Of a stretch of 57,055 nt of DNA, positions 9,331-18,249 are shown in pieces. Source of the DNA: an uncultured Mailhella sp. (lineage in GTDB: Bacteria; Desulfobacterota; Desulfovibrionia; Desulfovibrionales; Desulfovibrionaceae); contig CALUPL010000044.1 of assembly GCA_944322635.1 (NCBI GenBank), positions 1 to 57,055 of the forward strand. Reading direction: 5' to 3'. The notes below the pieces were generated by a model. It had not been told where the DNA came from. It ran no database searches and was given only the letters and a program-made list of their open reading frames with translations. The position numbers and the translations under genes were made by a program. Numbering within the stretch: position 1 is the first letter of the stretch; the number at the start of each line of letters is the position of its first letter.

Positions 9331-9357
9331 AAAAGGAACGGGGAGAGAACTCCCCGT
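9331..9357 (-). terminator. Intrinsic terminator of the U32 gene
   Basis: ACGGGGAG (9338-9345) pairs with CTCCCCGT (9350-9357). The minus-strand continuation is TCCTTTTTTATTC. It separates the activase-U32 transcript from the DUF1786-DUF456 pair. Confidence 0.8.
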
Positions 9358-9366
9358 ATGTTTTGC

Positions 9367-11379
9367 TTATAACAGCGCACCGTTCCAGTTGAACTCGCTG
9401 GTGCGGCGAAGCGGAGGCATGTTCGGCGGCAGATTTTCTTCCAGCTTGGCGAAGAAGGCATAGCCTGCGCTTTCGAGCTCCTGCCTGTGCGCGGAAAGAT
9501 CCATGGGCCAGGCCGGATATATCCACAGGTTATGTCCGTAGTTGCGCGCCCAGAAGGCTTCTCCCTTGGGACTGAAGAATGCCTCGTTTGCCTTGACCTG
9601 ATTCATGCCGTGACGGGAAATGCCCACGGGCCAGTAACCGGAGAGCACCATGCCGAGCGGCAGACAGCATTGTCTGGGCAGTGCCAGATAATCCTCTCCG
9701 GACAGTTCCGGACTCACGAAGGCGCCTTCATAACCCAGTCTGGCAAGCAGTGCCACGGCCGCGGGATTGGAGATGTTGCAGAAGGGGCCTGCGATGAGGT
9801 GAGGACGACGTTTTTCGTCGTCCATGGGGAACAGGCTGATCTGCCATGGAGAGTTGCAGACAAAATGCCTGGAGCCGCCGCGGATGGCCTCTATGACGAG
9901 TCTCTGCCACAGAGCCTCTTCATCCGGCCAGATGACCGGGGGGAGCCACCACGAAATGCGGGGCATGACGGTGCGCGACACGGCGCGGACGGAATTGGCC
10001 GACATCCACAGACCGGTCATGACGGAGCGTGAGTAGCGGGTTTCACGGCCCTGAGGCAGACTGGAGCGAACGAGATAGTCCTGTTGGCGACGGGCACGCA
10101 CAGGGCGGGGCAGATGCGGAGTCCATTCCACGAGCGGACTTTCCACACTGCGGCATTTTTCCAGTTTCTTTTCCCAGTCGTGGAGAATATGCACGAGTTC
10201 CGGCTCCCGGCGATCGATGAGAAACACGGGAACTCCGGCTTTGGGCATTTTGTGCCTGGCCAGGCGCAGCGTGCAGGTGCCGGCCTTGGGAGTGCGTCTC
10301 GTGACGGGAACAGTGTCGTGCCAGGGTTCGTCTTCATAGCCTATGCGCAGAAGATCCTTGGGCAGCAGTTCGATTCTCGGCTTGATGAAGGGGAAGGACG
10401 GAACCCCGTTCTTTTTTTCGAACTGAATTTTCCCCACGAGCATGCCCGAACTTGTCGGTTCGTCGGGCGTAGAGACATGAACGTCCTTTTGCGGCAGAAA
10501 GCGCGCGCGGGTGACGGGGCGGCCCAGAGCCATTTCAAGCAGGGCTTCGGCGTCTTTTTTGGCATGAGGCCAGTCAGGCGTCCCAAGAGCGTCGAGCAGC
10601 ATCCGATAGGCCGTCACCACATGATAAACGTAGTGGGGACCCTTCTTGCGGCCTTCGATTTTCAGGCTGCGCACATGGGGAATTTCCGCAAGGGTTTTGA
10701 CCAGAACGTCGATGGAAAGATCCTGGCAGGAGAAAAAGCGGCCTTCGCGTCCTTTCTGCTTGTAGATTCTGCGGCAGGGCTGTACGCAGCGGCCACGCAG
10801 GCCGCTTTTGCCGCCGAGATAACTGGACCAGTAGCAGCGGCCGGAAACGCACCAGCACAGGGCGCCGTGCACGAACATTTCAAAGTCCATGCCTTCGGGG
10901 GCGGACTCGTCCATCTGCCGTATTTCGTCGATGGAAAGTTCGCGCGGAAGCACCACGCGCTGCACTCCGAGCTTCTGCACCGTAAGAAGATCGCGGGAAA
11001 AGGAAATGTTGGAAAGAGTGGAGAGGTGCAGCTCTCCTTCGAATCCGGCCTGACGGGCCACATCAATAAGGCCTATGTCCTGAATGATGAGGCCGTGGGG
11101 CTGTGCATCGCGCTGAAGGCGTTTGATGAGTCGGCCTGCCGCGGGAATGTCGCTTGCCTTTATGAGGGAGTTGAACGCCACATATATCTTGCGGCCGTTC
11201 TGATTGGCCAGATCGACCATGCGGGCAAGCTCGGTGGTGCTGAAGTTTTCCGCACCGGCGCGGGCGGAGAAGTTTTTGAGGCCGAGATACGTGGCATCCG
11301 CACCGGCGGCCATGCCTGCGAGAAAGCAGGACATGTCGCCGGCCGGAGCCAGAAGTTCAGGCAGAGAGTGCTGTGTCAT
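9367..11379 (-). CDS. U32 family peptidase-like protein (RlhA/YegQ group)
   Basis: A 670-residue protein of the U32 family. Members include RlhA, needed for 23S rRNA C2501 hydroxylation, and the TrhP/YegQ tRNA-hydroxylation proteins; peptidase activity is doubtful for most. Evidence: PELLAPAGDMSCFLAGMAAGADATYLG at the N-terminus, the family signature around residues 165-180 (MFVHGALCWCVSGRC), and the cysteine cluster GLRGRCVQPCRRIY that may hold an Fe-S cluster. The C-terminal third is an added domain. It starts six bases after the activase stop with an AGGA site, so it is probably coupled to that gene. Confidence 0.85.
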   Translation of the reverse strand: MTQHSLPELLAPAGDMSCFLAGMAAGADATYLGLKNFSARAGAENFSTTELARMVDLANQNGRKIYVAFNSLIKASDIPAAGRLIKRLQRDAQPHGLIIQDIGLIDVARQAGFEGELHLSTLSNISFSRDLLTVQKLGVQRVVLPRELSIDEIRQMDESAPEGMDFEMFVHGALCWCVSGRCYWSSYLGGKSGLRGRCVQPCRRIYKQKGREGRFFSCQDLSIDVLVKTLAEIPHVRSLKIEGRKKGPHYVYHVVTAYRMLLDALGTPDWPHAKKDAEALLEMALGRPVTRARFLPQKDVHVSTPDEPTSSGMLVGKIQFEKKNGVPSFPFIKPRIELLPKDLLRIGYEDEPWHDTVPVTRRTPKAGTCTLRLARHKMPKAGVPVFLIDRREPELVHILHDWEKKLEKCRSVESPLVEWTPHLPRPVRARRQQDYLVRSSLPQGRETRYSRSVMTGLWMSANSVRAVSRTVMPRISWWLPPVIWPDEEALWQRLVIEAIRGGSRHFVCNSPWQISLFPMDDEKRRPHLIAGPFCNISNPAAVALLARLGYEGAFVSPELSGEDYLALPRQCCLPLGMVLSGYWPVGISRHGMNQVKANEAFFSPKGEAFWARNYGHNLWIYPAWPMDLSAHRQELESAGYAFFAKLEENLPPNMPPLRRTSEFNWNGALL

Positions 11380-11385
11380 GACATC

Positions 11386-14300
11386 CTATGTCGATGGCTG
11401 ACCTCCCGTGCATTTCTGCCTGGCCACAGCCATCATGAGTTTTATCCGGTTTATCTGATTCACTTCGCTCGCGCCGGGATCGTAATCCACGGCGGCGATG
11501 TTGGCTTCGGGGAAGCGGCGTTTGAGTTCCTTGATGACGCCCTTGCCGGTGATGTGGTTGGGCAGACAGCCGAAAGGCTGCATGCAGAGTATGTTACGAA
11601 TGCGTCCGTGGAGCAGTTCCACCATTTCCGCAGTGAGCAGCCAGCCTTCGCCGGTCTGCTGTCCGAGAGAAACGACGCCGTTGACCTGTTCGCGCAGTTT
11701 GCGGAACGGAAGAGGAGGAGAGAATCTCCTGCTCCGTGCCAGTACGTACCGCAGCGGCAGTCGCAGTGTGAGAAGTGTGCGCAGAAGAAGATTGCTCACC
11801 GTTGCGCGTCCCATGCTGCCGTTGTGATGCTGCCAACGATACACTTCATCGTACAGTCCGTACAGAATAAAATCGGTGAAGTCGGGCATGACGGCTTCGC
11901 CGCCCTCGGCTTCCACGACTTTGACAGCGTTGTTGTTGGCGTCGGGATGATACTTTAAAAGAATCTCGCCCACAAGTCCGACTCTGGGCCTCCGGGGCTC
12001 GTCCTTCAGAGGCAGGGCATCGAAAGCCTTTACCACTTCGCCGAGATGACGGTAGGTACGCCGCAGAGCACCTTCTCTGATGTCGGTGTCGAGCACGGCC
12101 GCCCAGTGTTCTGCCAGAGCCTCAGCACTGCCCTTTCGGCTTTCGTAGGGACGAGTGCGGTACAAAAGCCGCATGAGAGTGTCGCCGCACAAAAGAGCCT
12201 GCACGCCACGCAGGAGCATGCGCCCCGTGATGCGGAAGCCGGGATTGCGCCCGAGGCCGGAAAGGTTGAACGATATGACCGGAATGTCGGTAAGACCGCA
12301 TTCTTTAAGCGCCTTATACAGAAAGCCTATGTAGTTCGTGGCTCGACAACCGCCGCCCGTCTGCGAAATGATGAGGGCAATGCGTTTTCTGTCGTACTTG
12401 CCGCTTTGAATGGCGTAGAGAAGCTGGCCTATGACGGTGATGGCGGGATAGCAGGCGTCGTTGTTTACATGACGCAGGCCCTCTTCCACGGCTTCGCGGG
12501 AAACGGACTGGAGAAGTTCAGCCTTGTAGCCGCATGCGTGGAGCATGGAAGGCAGAAACTGGAAGTGGATGGGCGACATCTGCGGAATGAGTATGGTGTG
12601 GGTCTCCCGCATTTCTTCCGTAAAGTCCGGGGGCATCCAGGTTTCCTCTTCTGCGGGCGCCATGGGCAGCAGTGTTGCGAATTCCGGAATTGCCTTCTGC
12701 GCATGATTGTTCCTGCGTTCCTTCATGGTGGCAAGAAGAGAACGTACGCGGATGCGTGCGGCGCCGAGGTTGGCTCCCTCATCAATTTTTATTTGAGTAT
12801 AGAGCCTGCCGGAAGCGGAGAGAATTTCCTCCACCTGGTCGGCCGTGACGGCGTCGAGTCCGCAGCCGAAAGACACGAGCTGCACGAGCGAGACCTGATC
12901 CGACTGCGCGGCATAAGCCGCCGCACGGTAGAGTCTGGCATGGAATGTCCATTGATCGACAACGCGCAGCTTGCCGGGATCGGGCATGAGGTGGGCCACA
13001 GAGTCTTCCGTAAGTACCGCAAGCCCCGAAGCCGTGATGAGGTCGGGAATGCCGTGATGCACTTCAGGGTCAACATGGTAGGGATGTCCCGCAAGAATGA
13101 TGCCCATTTTGCCGGTTTTCTTGAGGAAATCGAGAACTTCCGCCCCCTTTTTCTTCAAGTCGTCCTTGAACTTCTTTTTTTCTCTGAAGGCGTCTTCCAG
13201 CGCTTCCTGTATTTCCGCGCGGGGAATGTTGCGGAAAAGATCGAGCTGAAGAAGCATGTTGAGAAGTCCGTCAAGCTCCACGGGCAGGAAGGGGCATATG
13301 AGTTCCACGCCCTTTTCACGCAGCTTTTCCACGTTGTTTTTCAGAAGTTCGGGGTAGCCGCCCACCACGGGACAGTTGTAGCGGTTGTCCTGTGTGATGA
13401 ATTCCTTGCGCTCGAAGGCAATGCAGGGATAGAAGATGCGGCTTACTCCCTTCTGAATGAGCTCCATGATATGGCCGTGGCTGAGCTTGGCCGGGTAGCA
13501 CACTGTCTGCGAGGGAATGGTGGACATGCCGCGGGCATACATTTTTTTGGATGATGCCGAGGAAAGCACCACGCGGAAGCCGAGCTTCGTGAACAGGGTG
13601 AACCACAGAGGATAATCCTCGTACATGTTCAGGACGCGTGGAATGCCTATGCTGCCGCGCGGAGCCTTATCCGGCGGGAGCGGCACGTAATGATCGAACA
13701 GTCTCTTGTACTTGTAGTCGAAGAGATTGGGCAGGTTCTCGTCTGAAGCGCTTTTGCCTGCGCCCCGTTCGCAGCGATTGCCGGACACGAAGCGGGAACC
13801 GTCGGAAAAACGATTTACGGTAAGCAGGCAATGGTTGGAGCAGCCCTTGCAGCGGGTCACGGTTCTTTCTGCGTGGAAGGCTGCAAGTTCTTCCCGGGAA
13901 AGCAGCGTGGAGCCGGAGGGAGACTGATTTTCACGGGCGATGAGGGCCGCACCGAAGGCTCCCATGAGGCCGGCGATATCCAGCCTGAGAACTTCGCGGC
14001 CGAGGCTGAGCTCAAGGGCGCGGAGCAGTGCGTCATTCTTGAAGGATCCGCCCTGGGCTATGACGTGTTCGCCGAGTTCCTCGGGGCTGGAAATCTTGAT
14101 GACCTTGTACAGGGCGTTTTTCACCACGGAATAGGAGAGTCCGGCCGCAATGTCGCCGACGGATCTGCCTTCCTTCTGCGCCTGTTTCACGCGCGAATTC
14201 ATGAATACCGTGCATCGGGTGCCGAGATCTACGGGATTTTGTGCGTGAAGGGCCTCGTCCACAAAGGTGGGAAGATCCATGCCGAGGGACTTGGCAAAGG

Positions 14301-15735
14301 TTTCAATAAAGGAACCGCATCCTGCGGAGCAGGCTTCGTTGAGCTGTATGCGGTCAACCATGCCGTCCTTTACATGAAGACACTTGATGTCCTGACCGCC
14401 GATGTCCAGCACAAAGGACACCTCGGGAAGGAAGAACTGCGCGGCCTTGCAGTGGGCCAGAGTTTCCACCTCGTCCACGTCAGCGTGGAGTCCGGCACGC
14501 AGAAGTCCTCCTCCGTAACCGGTTACGCCCGCCGCGGCAATGCGCGCGTTTTCAGGAAGCACGGCGTATATGTCCTTCAGAATCTGCACCGCCGCTTCCA
14601 GCGGCCTGCCCTGACTCGGAGCATAGGAATGATGAAGAATGCGGCCCCGTTCATCCACCAGTACCGACTTGATGGTGGTCGAACCGGCGTCGATGCCCAG
14701 ATACACGGGGGCAGGAGAGTCCTTCGTTCCGGAGAGCGTGGAAATGTCCGCCCATTCTGCGGTATGAGAATTATGCCTTTCGCGGAAAATGCGCAGTTCC
14801 TCTTCGTCATGGAAAAGAGGCGGCAGGGAAACCACGTCGGGCTTATGGTTGCCGCTGGTCAGTTTTTCAGCAAGAGCCGACAGCTCTTCGGCTGTCCATA
14901 CATGCTCTCCAACCTGCTGCTCGTTGCCGGGGAGCTCCTGCTGAGAAACGGAATACATGGCAGTACCCATGGCAACGAAATACTCCGCATAGGGCGGGAA
15001 AATGGCGTTTTCTTCCGAAAGTGCCAGAGTTTCCACGAAGCGCTGCCGCAGACTGCTGAGAAAGGCGAGAGGCCCGCCAAGGAAGGCTACTTTGCCGGTG
15101 ATGGCCCTGCCGCAGGCAAGACCGCTGACGGCCTGCTCCACGACGGCCTGGAAAATGGAGGCGGCAATGTCCTCCCGTGCGCATCCCTCGTTAAGAAGGG
15201 GAAGGATGTCCGTTTTGGCAAAAACGCCGCAGCGCGAGGCTATGGGATAGATGGTGCGGCAGCGCGAAGCCAGTTCGTTGAGGCCCGCAGCGTCGGTATT
15301 GAGGAAGGCGGCCATCTGATCGATGAACGCACCCGTCCCTCCGGCGCACGTTTCATTCATGCGCTGTTCCACACCGCCGGTGAAGAAGGTGATTTTTGCA
15401 TCTTCTCCGCCGAGTTCTATGGTGACATCCACATCGGGAATGCGTCTGCGTATGCTTTCGGCAGAGGCGATGACTTCCTGAACGAAAGGTATTCCCAGTT
15501 CGTCGGTAAGGGAGATGGCGCCGGAGCCGGTAGCAGCCAGCGTAAAGGTATGGCCAGAGAGTCCGCCGTCGGCGAGAGCCTCGCGGAAAAGCTGAGCCAC
15601 CGTTGCCCGAACGTCGGACATGTGGCGCTGGTAGCGTGCGTAGAGCACACGGGTAGAAGGGTCCAGGACAACGAGCTTCACGGTGGTGGAGCCGATATCG
15701 AGACCAATATGAGCCAAGGTCGACCTTGTATCCAT
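11386..15735 (-). CDS. Giant acyl-CoA dehydratase activase-related Fe-S protein (two activase domains plus HgdB-like regions)
   Basis: A 1449-residue protein built from two tandem BadF/BadG/HgdC-type activase domains and a long C-terminal region related to DUF2229 and the HgdB subunit. Domain 1 (about 10-260) has IGLDIGSTTVKLVVLD and the cluster-binding NETCAGGTGAF. Domain 2 (about 320-580) has LGIDAGSTTIKSVLVD and NEACSAGCGSF. Such activases bind ATP and a [4Fe-4S] cluster between two monomers and inject electrons into 2-hydroxyacyl-CoA dehydratases; the giant fusions are of unknown function. The ATG at 15735 is preferred to the upstream GTG at 15744 because CAGGG sits 8 bases before it. No separate dehydratase subunits are nearby. 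Confidence 0.88.
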   Translation of the reverse strand: MDTRSTLAHIGLDIGSTTVKLVVLDPSTRVLYARYQRHMSDVRATVAQLFREALADGGLSGHTFTLAATGSGAISLTDELGIPFVQEVIASAESIRRRIPDVDVTIELGGEDAKITFFTGGVEQRMNETCAGGTGAFIDQMAAFLNTDAAGLNELASRCRTIYPIASRCGVFAKTDILPLLNEGCAREDIAASIFQAVVEQAVSGLACGRAITGKVAFLGGPLAFLSSLRQRFVETLALSEENAIFPPYAEYFVAMGTAMYSVSQQELPGNEQQVGEHVWTAEELSALAEKLTSGNHKPDVVSLPPLFHDEEELRIFRERHNSHTAEWADISTLSGTKDSPAPVYLGIDAGSTTIKSVLVDERGRILHHSYAPSQGRPLEAAVQILKDIYAVLPENARIAAAGVTGYGGGLLRAGLHADVDEVETLAHCKAAQFFLPEVSFVLDIGGQDIKCLHVKDGMVDRIQLNEACSAGCGSFIETFAKSLGMDLPTFVDEALHAQNPVDLGTRCTVFMNSRVKQAQKEGRSVGDIAAGLSYSVVKNALYKVIKISSPEELGEHVIAQGGSFKNDALLRALELSLGREVLRLDIAGLMGAFGAALIARENQSPSGSTLLSREELAAFHAERTVTRCKGCSNHCLLTVNRFSDGSRFVSGNRCERGAGKSASDENLPNLFDYKYKRLFDHYVPLPPDKAPRGSIGIPRVLNMYEDYPLWFTLFTKLGFRVVLSSASSKKMYARGMSTIPSQTVCYPAKLSHGHIMELIQKGVSRIFYPCIAFERKEFITQDNRYNCPVVGGYPELLKNNVEKLREKGVELICPFLPVELDGLLNMLLQLDLFRNIPRAEIQEALEDAFREKKKFKDDLKKKGAEVLDFLKKTGKMGIILAGHPYHVDPEVHHGIPDLITASGLAVLTEDSVAHLMPDPGKLRVVDQWTFHARLYRAAAYAAQSDQVSLVQLVSFGCGLDAVTADQVEEILSASGRLYTQIKIDEGANLGAARIRVRSLLATMKERRNNHAQKAIPEFATLLPMAPAEEETWMPPDFTEEMRETHTILIPQMSPIHFQFLPSMLHACGYKAELLQSVSREAVEEGLRHVNNDACYPAITVIGQLLYAIQSGKYDRKRIALIISQTGGGCRATNYIGFLYKALKECGLTDIPVISFNLSGLGRNPGFRITGRMLLRGVQALLCGDTLMRLLYRTRPYESRKGSAEALAEHWAAVLDTDIREGALRRTYRHLGEVVKAFDALPLKDEPRRPRVGLVGEILLKYHPDANNNAVKVVEAEGGEAVMPDFTDFILYGLYDEVYRWQHHNGSMGRATVSNLLLRTLLTLRLPLRYVLARSRRFSPPLPFRKLREQVNGVVSLGQQTGEGWLLTAEMVELLHGRIRNILCMQPFGCLPNHITGKGVIKELKRRFPEANIAAVDYDPGASEVNQINRIKLMMAVARQKCTGGQPST

Positions 15736-15789
15736 ACAAGACACCCTGAGGGAATCGAACCAGCTCAGATTAGATTAATGATGAAAAAA

Positions 15790-15823
15790 ACGCAAGAAGG
15801 AAAGAGGTCTCAGAACAACCTCT
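15790..15823 (-). terminator. Probable terminator of rnc
   Basis: AGAGGT (15803-15808) pairs with ACCTCT (15818-15823). The minus-strand sequence continues TTTCCTTCTTGCGTTTTTTTC. The stem overlaps the rnc stop codon and is only six pairs long. Confidence 0.45.
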
Positions 15824-16538
15824 ATTCTTGTATGCCGAGGGCCTCAAGTGCCAGACGGGCGGCTTCCTGTTCGGCGCGCTTGAGACTGCCTCCCTCCGCG
15901 ATGAAGCTGCGGCCGTCGGACAGTTCGAGCTGAACGCGGAATGTTTTGGCATGTTCCGGCCCGCTGCTGGAAAGGGGCATGTACACCGGCAGAGAGTGAA
16001 GTATGGACTGAGTGGCCTCCTGGAGGCGAGTCTTGTAGTCCTTGCTTTTGCGGTCTGTTCCCGGCTCGGGCCAACGATCGGCGTAAAGGCGGTGGATGAG
16101 GGCGGAAGCTTCCTCATGGCCGCCGTCGAGATAGACGGCTCCGAGCACGGCTTCCATGGCATCGGCGATAAGCGCCGGTCGTTCACGGCCACCCTGAGCC
16201 TCTTCTCCGCGTCCCATGAAAAGCATTTCACCAAGGTGAAGGCTGCGCGCCAGTTCGGCGAGCTTGCCCTCGCTTACCAGACGGGAACGCAGACGGGTCA
16301 TGCCGCCTTCTCTTTCCTGCGGAAAGCGTTTGTACAGTTCGTAGGAAACGTTCACTTCGAGCACGGCATCGCCCAGAAATTCCAGCCGTTCGTTATGCAC
16401 GGTGTTGTGCTCGTTGGCCCATGAGCTGTGGGTCAGCGCCGTGGCCAGCAGCGATATGTCGTGAAAACGATACTGGAGACGTCCTTCAAGTTCCGAAAGA
16501 CGTTTTTGCGTATCAGGGGAAAAAGTTGTCCTGTGCAT
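15822..16538 (-). CDS. rnc: Ribonuclease III
   Basis: A 238-residue double-strand-specific endonuclease for rRNA and mRNA processing. The signature NERLEFLGDAVL is at residues 49-60. The second acidic set, ALIADAMEAVLGAVYLDGG, is near residues 122-140, so the catalytic metal-binding acids of the RNase III domain are present. A C-terminal double-stranded-RNA-binding domain follows (KDYKTRLQEATQS to AEQEAARLALEAL). The length is typical. It is a single gene with a weak terminator at its end. Confidence 0.95.
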   Translation of the reverse strand: MHRTTFSPDTQKRLSELEGRLQYRFHDISLLATALTHSSWANEHNTVHNERLEFLGDAVLEVNVSYELYKRFPQEREGGMTRLRSRLVSEGKLAELARSLHLGEMLFMGRGEEAQGGRERPALIADAMEAVLGAVYLDGGHEEASALIHRLYADRWPEPGTDRKSKDYKTRLQEATQSILHSLPVYMPLSSSGPEHAKTFRVQLELSDGRSFIAEGGSLKRAEQEAARLALEALGIQE

Positions 16539-16604
16539 CTCATAAACTCCTCATGCAGAAAGAGATAGGCTCTCATGGTGCAATTGGCAATAGCCTGTTT
16601 CGAC

Positions 16605-16633
16605 TTGACAAGCGGGCCGGGACTTCCTACTTA
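16605..16633 (+). promoter_or_regulatory. Promoter of the Sm-like protein gene
   Basis: A perfect -35 TTGACA at 16605-16610 is followed by a weak -10 about 17-18 bases later (TACTTAT, 16628-16634). The same arrangement, TTGACA with an 18-base spacer and a weak -10 ending TTAT, occurs before the PxxKW gene at 17879. Confidence 0.45.
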
Positions 16634-16639
16634 TCTACC

Positions 16640-16660
16640 ACTACATTCAAGGAGTCTTAT
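16640..16660 (+). promoter_or_regulatory. Leader and ribosome site shared with the gene at 35951
   Basis: The 21 bases before the start codon region match 35930-35950 at 20 of 21 positions; the common part is ACTACATTCAAGGAGTC followed by TAT after one variable base. The match includes the AAGGAG ribosome site but extends well past it on both sides. Confidence 0.55.
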
Positions 16661-16661
16661 C

Positions 16662-16991
16662 ATGGCCTACGATATCCGTCTTGTAAAAATCGTGACCGGT
16701 GAGCTCGTCATCGGCAAGTTCGATGCCGAAGCCAACGCTCTGACCGACGTTGCCATCATGCAGACCGTTCCCACCCAGCAGGGAGTTCAGCTCATGATGC
16801 TGCCCTATGGCTATCCCTTCGACCAGGAGTTCAACGGCCGCATAGACGGCAAGCATTTCCTCTTCGAATATTCGCACACTCCGCAGGAAGTGCAGGACAA
16901 GTATCTGGAGGCCTGCTCCAATCTGTCGCTCTCTTCCGGTGGTCTGAACCCCAATCCTTCGCAGGGGGGCGGCTCCGGTCTCATTCTGTAA
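16662..16991 (+). CDS. Small conserved Desulfovibrio-type protein, possible Sm-like fold
   Basis: A 109-residue protein starting MAYDIRLVKIVTGELVIGKF. I recognise the pattern as one conserved among Desulfovibrionaceae, without an assigned function. The N-terminal run of short beta strands (VKIVTGELVIGKF, ALTDVAIMQTVP, GVQLMMLPYGYPF) looks like the strongly bent barrel of Sm/LSm proteins, which bind RNA, but this is only a fold impression. The C-terminus is low complexity and glycine/serine-rich (SSGGLNPNPSQGGGSG). The start is fixed by AAGGAG at 16649-16654. It is monocistronic, with its own promoter and terminator. Confidence 0.8.
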   Translation: MAYDIRLVKIVTGELVIGKFDAEANALTDVAIMQTVPTQQGVQLMMLPYGYPFDQEFNGRIDGKHFLFEYSHTPQEVQDKYLEACSNLSLSSGGLNPNPSQGGGSGLIL

Positions 16992-17012
16992 TATCTGCCG
17001 TTACGGCTGCAA

Positions 17013-17050
17013 GAAAGGCGCGAGGCGAAAGCTCCGCGCCTTTCTTATAT
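17013..17050 (+). terminator. Intrinsic terminator after the Sm-like gene
   Basis: GAAAGGCGCG (17013-17022) and CGCGCCTTTC (17035-17044) form a 10-bp stem. It is followed by TTATATTTTAC. Confidence 0.85.
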
Positions 17051-17201
17051 TTTACAAAACAAGAGGTATGACCGTTTCGGGTACGGCGTCAGCCGTTGCA
17101 TACGTTTTCTGCAGATCACAGATGCCGGGGAGAGATGCTTTTTTCCGTTCCTTATGGAGGCAGCGGGAAGAAACGCGCCATACCAGCACAGTCGCCGGAA
17201 C

Positions 17202-17786
17202 TCAGAGCGCCGTGAGCATATACTTGCGCACGAGTTTGACGGCGGCCTCTCGGCAGGCTTCGTCGGTTTCATTCTGAGCGGAAAGGCGAAGCAACGGCAT
17301 GGCTTCGTTCACGAACTCGGGCCTTGCCTCAAGAAGTCGGGCTATGGCATGATAGCAGGAAATACGCAGCGGGGCATGATCGCAGAATCCGGTGCTTTTT
17401 TCTTCGGGAGCGTCGTAGATATAGTGCAGAAGCACGCGCCGGAACGTATCCGCAAGGGGAGGGCACTGCGCCAGCGTTTCCCCGAATGCTTCGGGAATGC
17501 CCCAGCCTATGTTGCCGGATTCTTCATTCATGTGCCACATGAAACGGCGTACGATGTTTTTTGCGTCTTCGGGAGAGTCGGCATATACCTTTGCCATGAC
17601 GCCGCCCATGGCAAAGGCTGCGCGTTCGGCCATGGTTCCACCTTCCGTAAGGCAGGCGAAAAGAGCGTTTGCCAGAGACAATGGTGCCGCGTCCGCACAT
17701 TCTACGGGAAGAGGCTGCTGTTTGGACCAGTTTTCGTCGCGGAACCACGCACGCAGAGCGCTTTTCAGAGAACGGAAACGAGGCAT
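17202..17786 (-). CDS. DVU0298-like HEAT-repeat protein
   Basis: A 194-residue, mostly helical protein starting MPRFRSLKSALRAWFRDENW. Repeated helix pairs (AERAAFAMGGVMAKVYADSPEDAKNIV; DHAPLRISCYHAIARLLEA; ETDEACREAAVKLVRKYM) indicate HEAT-like repeats and resemble the conserved DVU0298 family of sulfate reducers. No catalytic motif is seen and the function is unknown. The start at 17786 is chosen because an AAGGAG site lies 7 bases upstream; earlier starts at 17792 and 17819 fit less well. Confidence 0.72.
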   Translation of the reverse strand: MPRFRSLKSALRAWFRDENWSKQQPLPVECADAAPLSLANALFACLTEGGTMAERAAFAMGGVMAKVYADSPEDAKNIVRRFMWHMNEESGNIGWGIPEAFGETLAQCPPLADTFRRVLLHYIYDAPEEKSTGFCDHAPLRISCYHAIARLLEARPEFVNEAMPLLRLSAQNETDEACREAAVKLVRKYMLTAL

Positions 17787-17878
17787 GGACATACTCCTTC
17801 TTGGTGTCGGGCGTAACATACTATGGATGTCGGCGACATGGCAAGTTCACCGTTTTTTTCAGTTCTGCCAATTGGGGC

Positions 17879-17908
17879 TTGACAGAAACGCCATTACAGG
17901 ACAATTAT
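17879..17908 (+). promoter_or_regulatory. Promoter of the PxxKW gene
   Basis: TTGACA at 17879-17884 is followed after 18 bases by AATTAT at 17903-17908 (4 of 6 matches to the -10). This predicts a leader of about 55 bases. Confidence 0.5.
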
Positions 17909-17968
17909 TCGAGTTCCTATTGTGCTAACCAGCCCCGCCATCGACGGGGAATGACTTGGAGGATTCCT

Positions 17969-18235
17969 ATGAGCAAAGTTCTTCAGAACGCCGTCAAGAC
18001 CGAAGCCGGTGTTGAAGTGAACGGCATTCCTGTTCAGCCCATCGTTGAAAAGTGCAGCGGCTGCGATCGCGTTTGCGAATTCGAAGGCCAGCAGTTCTGC
18101 GCGAGCTACCCCGTCCCCGCCAAGAAGTGGACCTCCGGCAAGTGCAACTTCGCCACCCACGTCAAGGTTGAAGTCGCCGCCAAGGCCAAGGTGAACCCCC
18201 TGAAGGCCTCCAAGCGTGCCGCCAAGGGTCACTAA
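17969..18235 (+). CDS. PxxKW family cysteine-rich protein
   Basis: An 88-residue protein with cysteines at residues 29, 32, 36, 44 and 59 and the family-naming motif PVPAKKW at 48-54. The sequence EKCSGCDRVCEFEGQQFCASYPVP matches the small cysteine-rich PxxKW proteins conserved in Desulfovibrio and relatives. It probably binds a metal or Fe-S cluster, but no function has been shown. The C-terminus is lysine-rich. The start has TTGGAGGA 6 bases upstream, and a TTGACA promoter lies about 85 bases before it. Strong start signals suggest high expression. Confidence 0.85.
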   Translation: MSKVLQNAVKTEAGVEVNGIPVQPIVEKCSGCDRVCEFEGQQFCASYPVPAKKWTSGKCNFATHVKVEVAAKAKVNPLKASKRAAKGH

Positions 18236-18249
18236 GCCGTATATCAAAT

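Noticed and set aside
15745..15765. A GGTTCGATTCC-like T-loop on the minus strand suggesting a tRNA end
   Set aside because: The flanking bases do not form the T stem or an acceptor stem, and no D or anticodon arm can be built.
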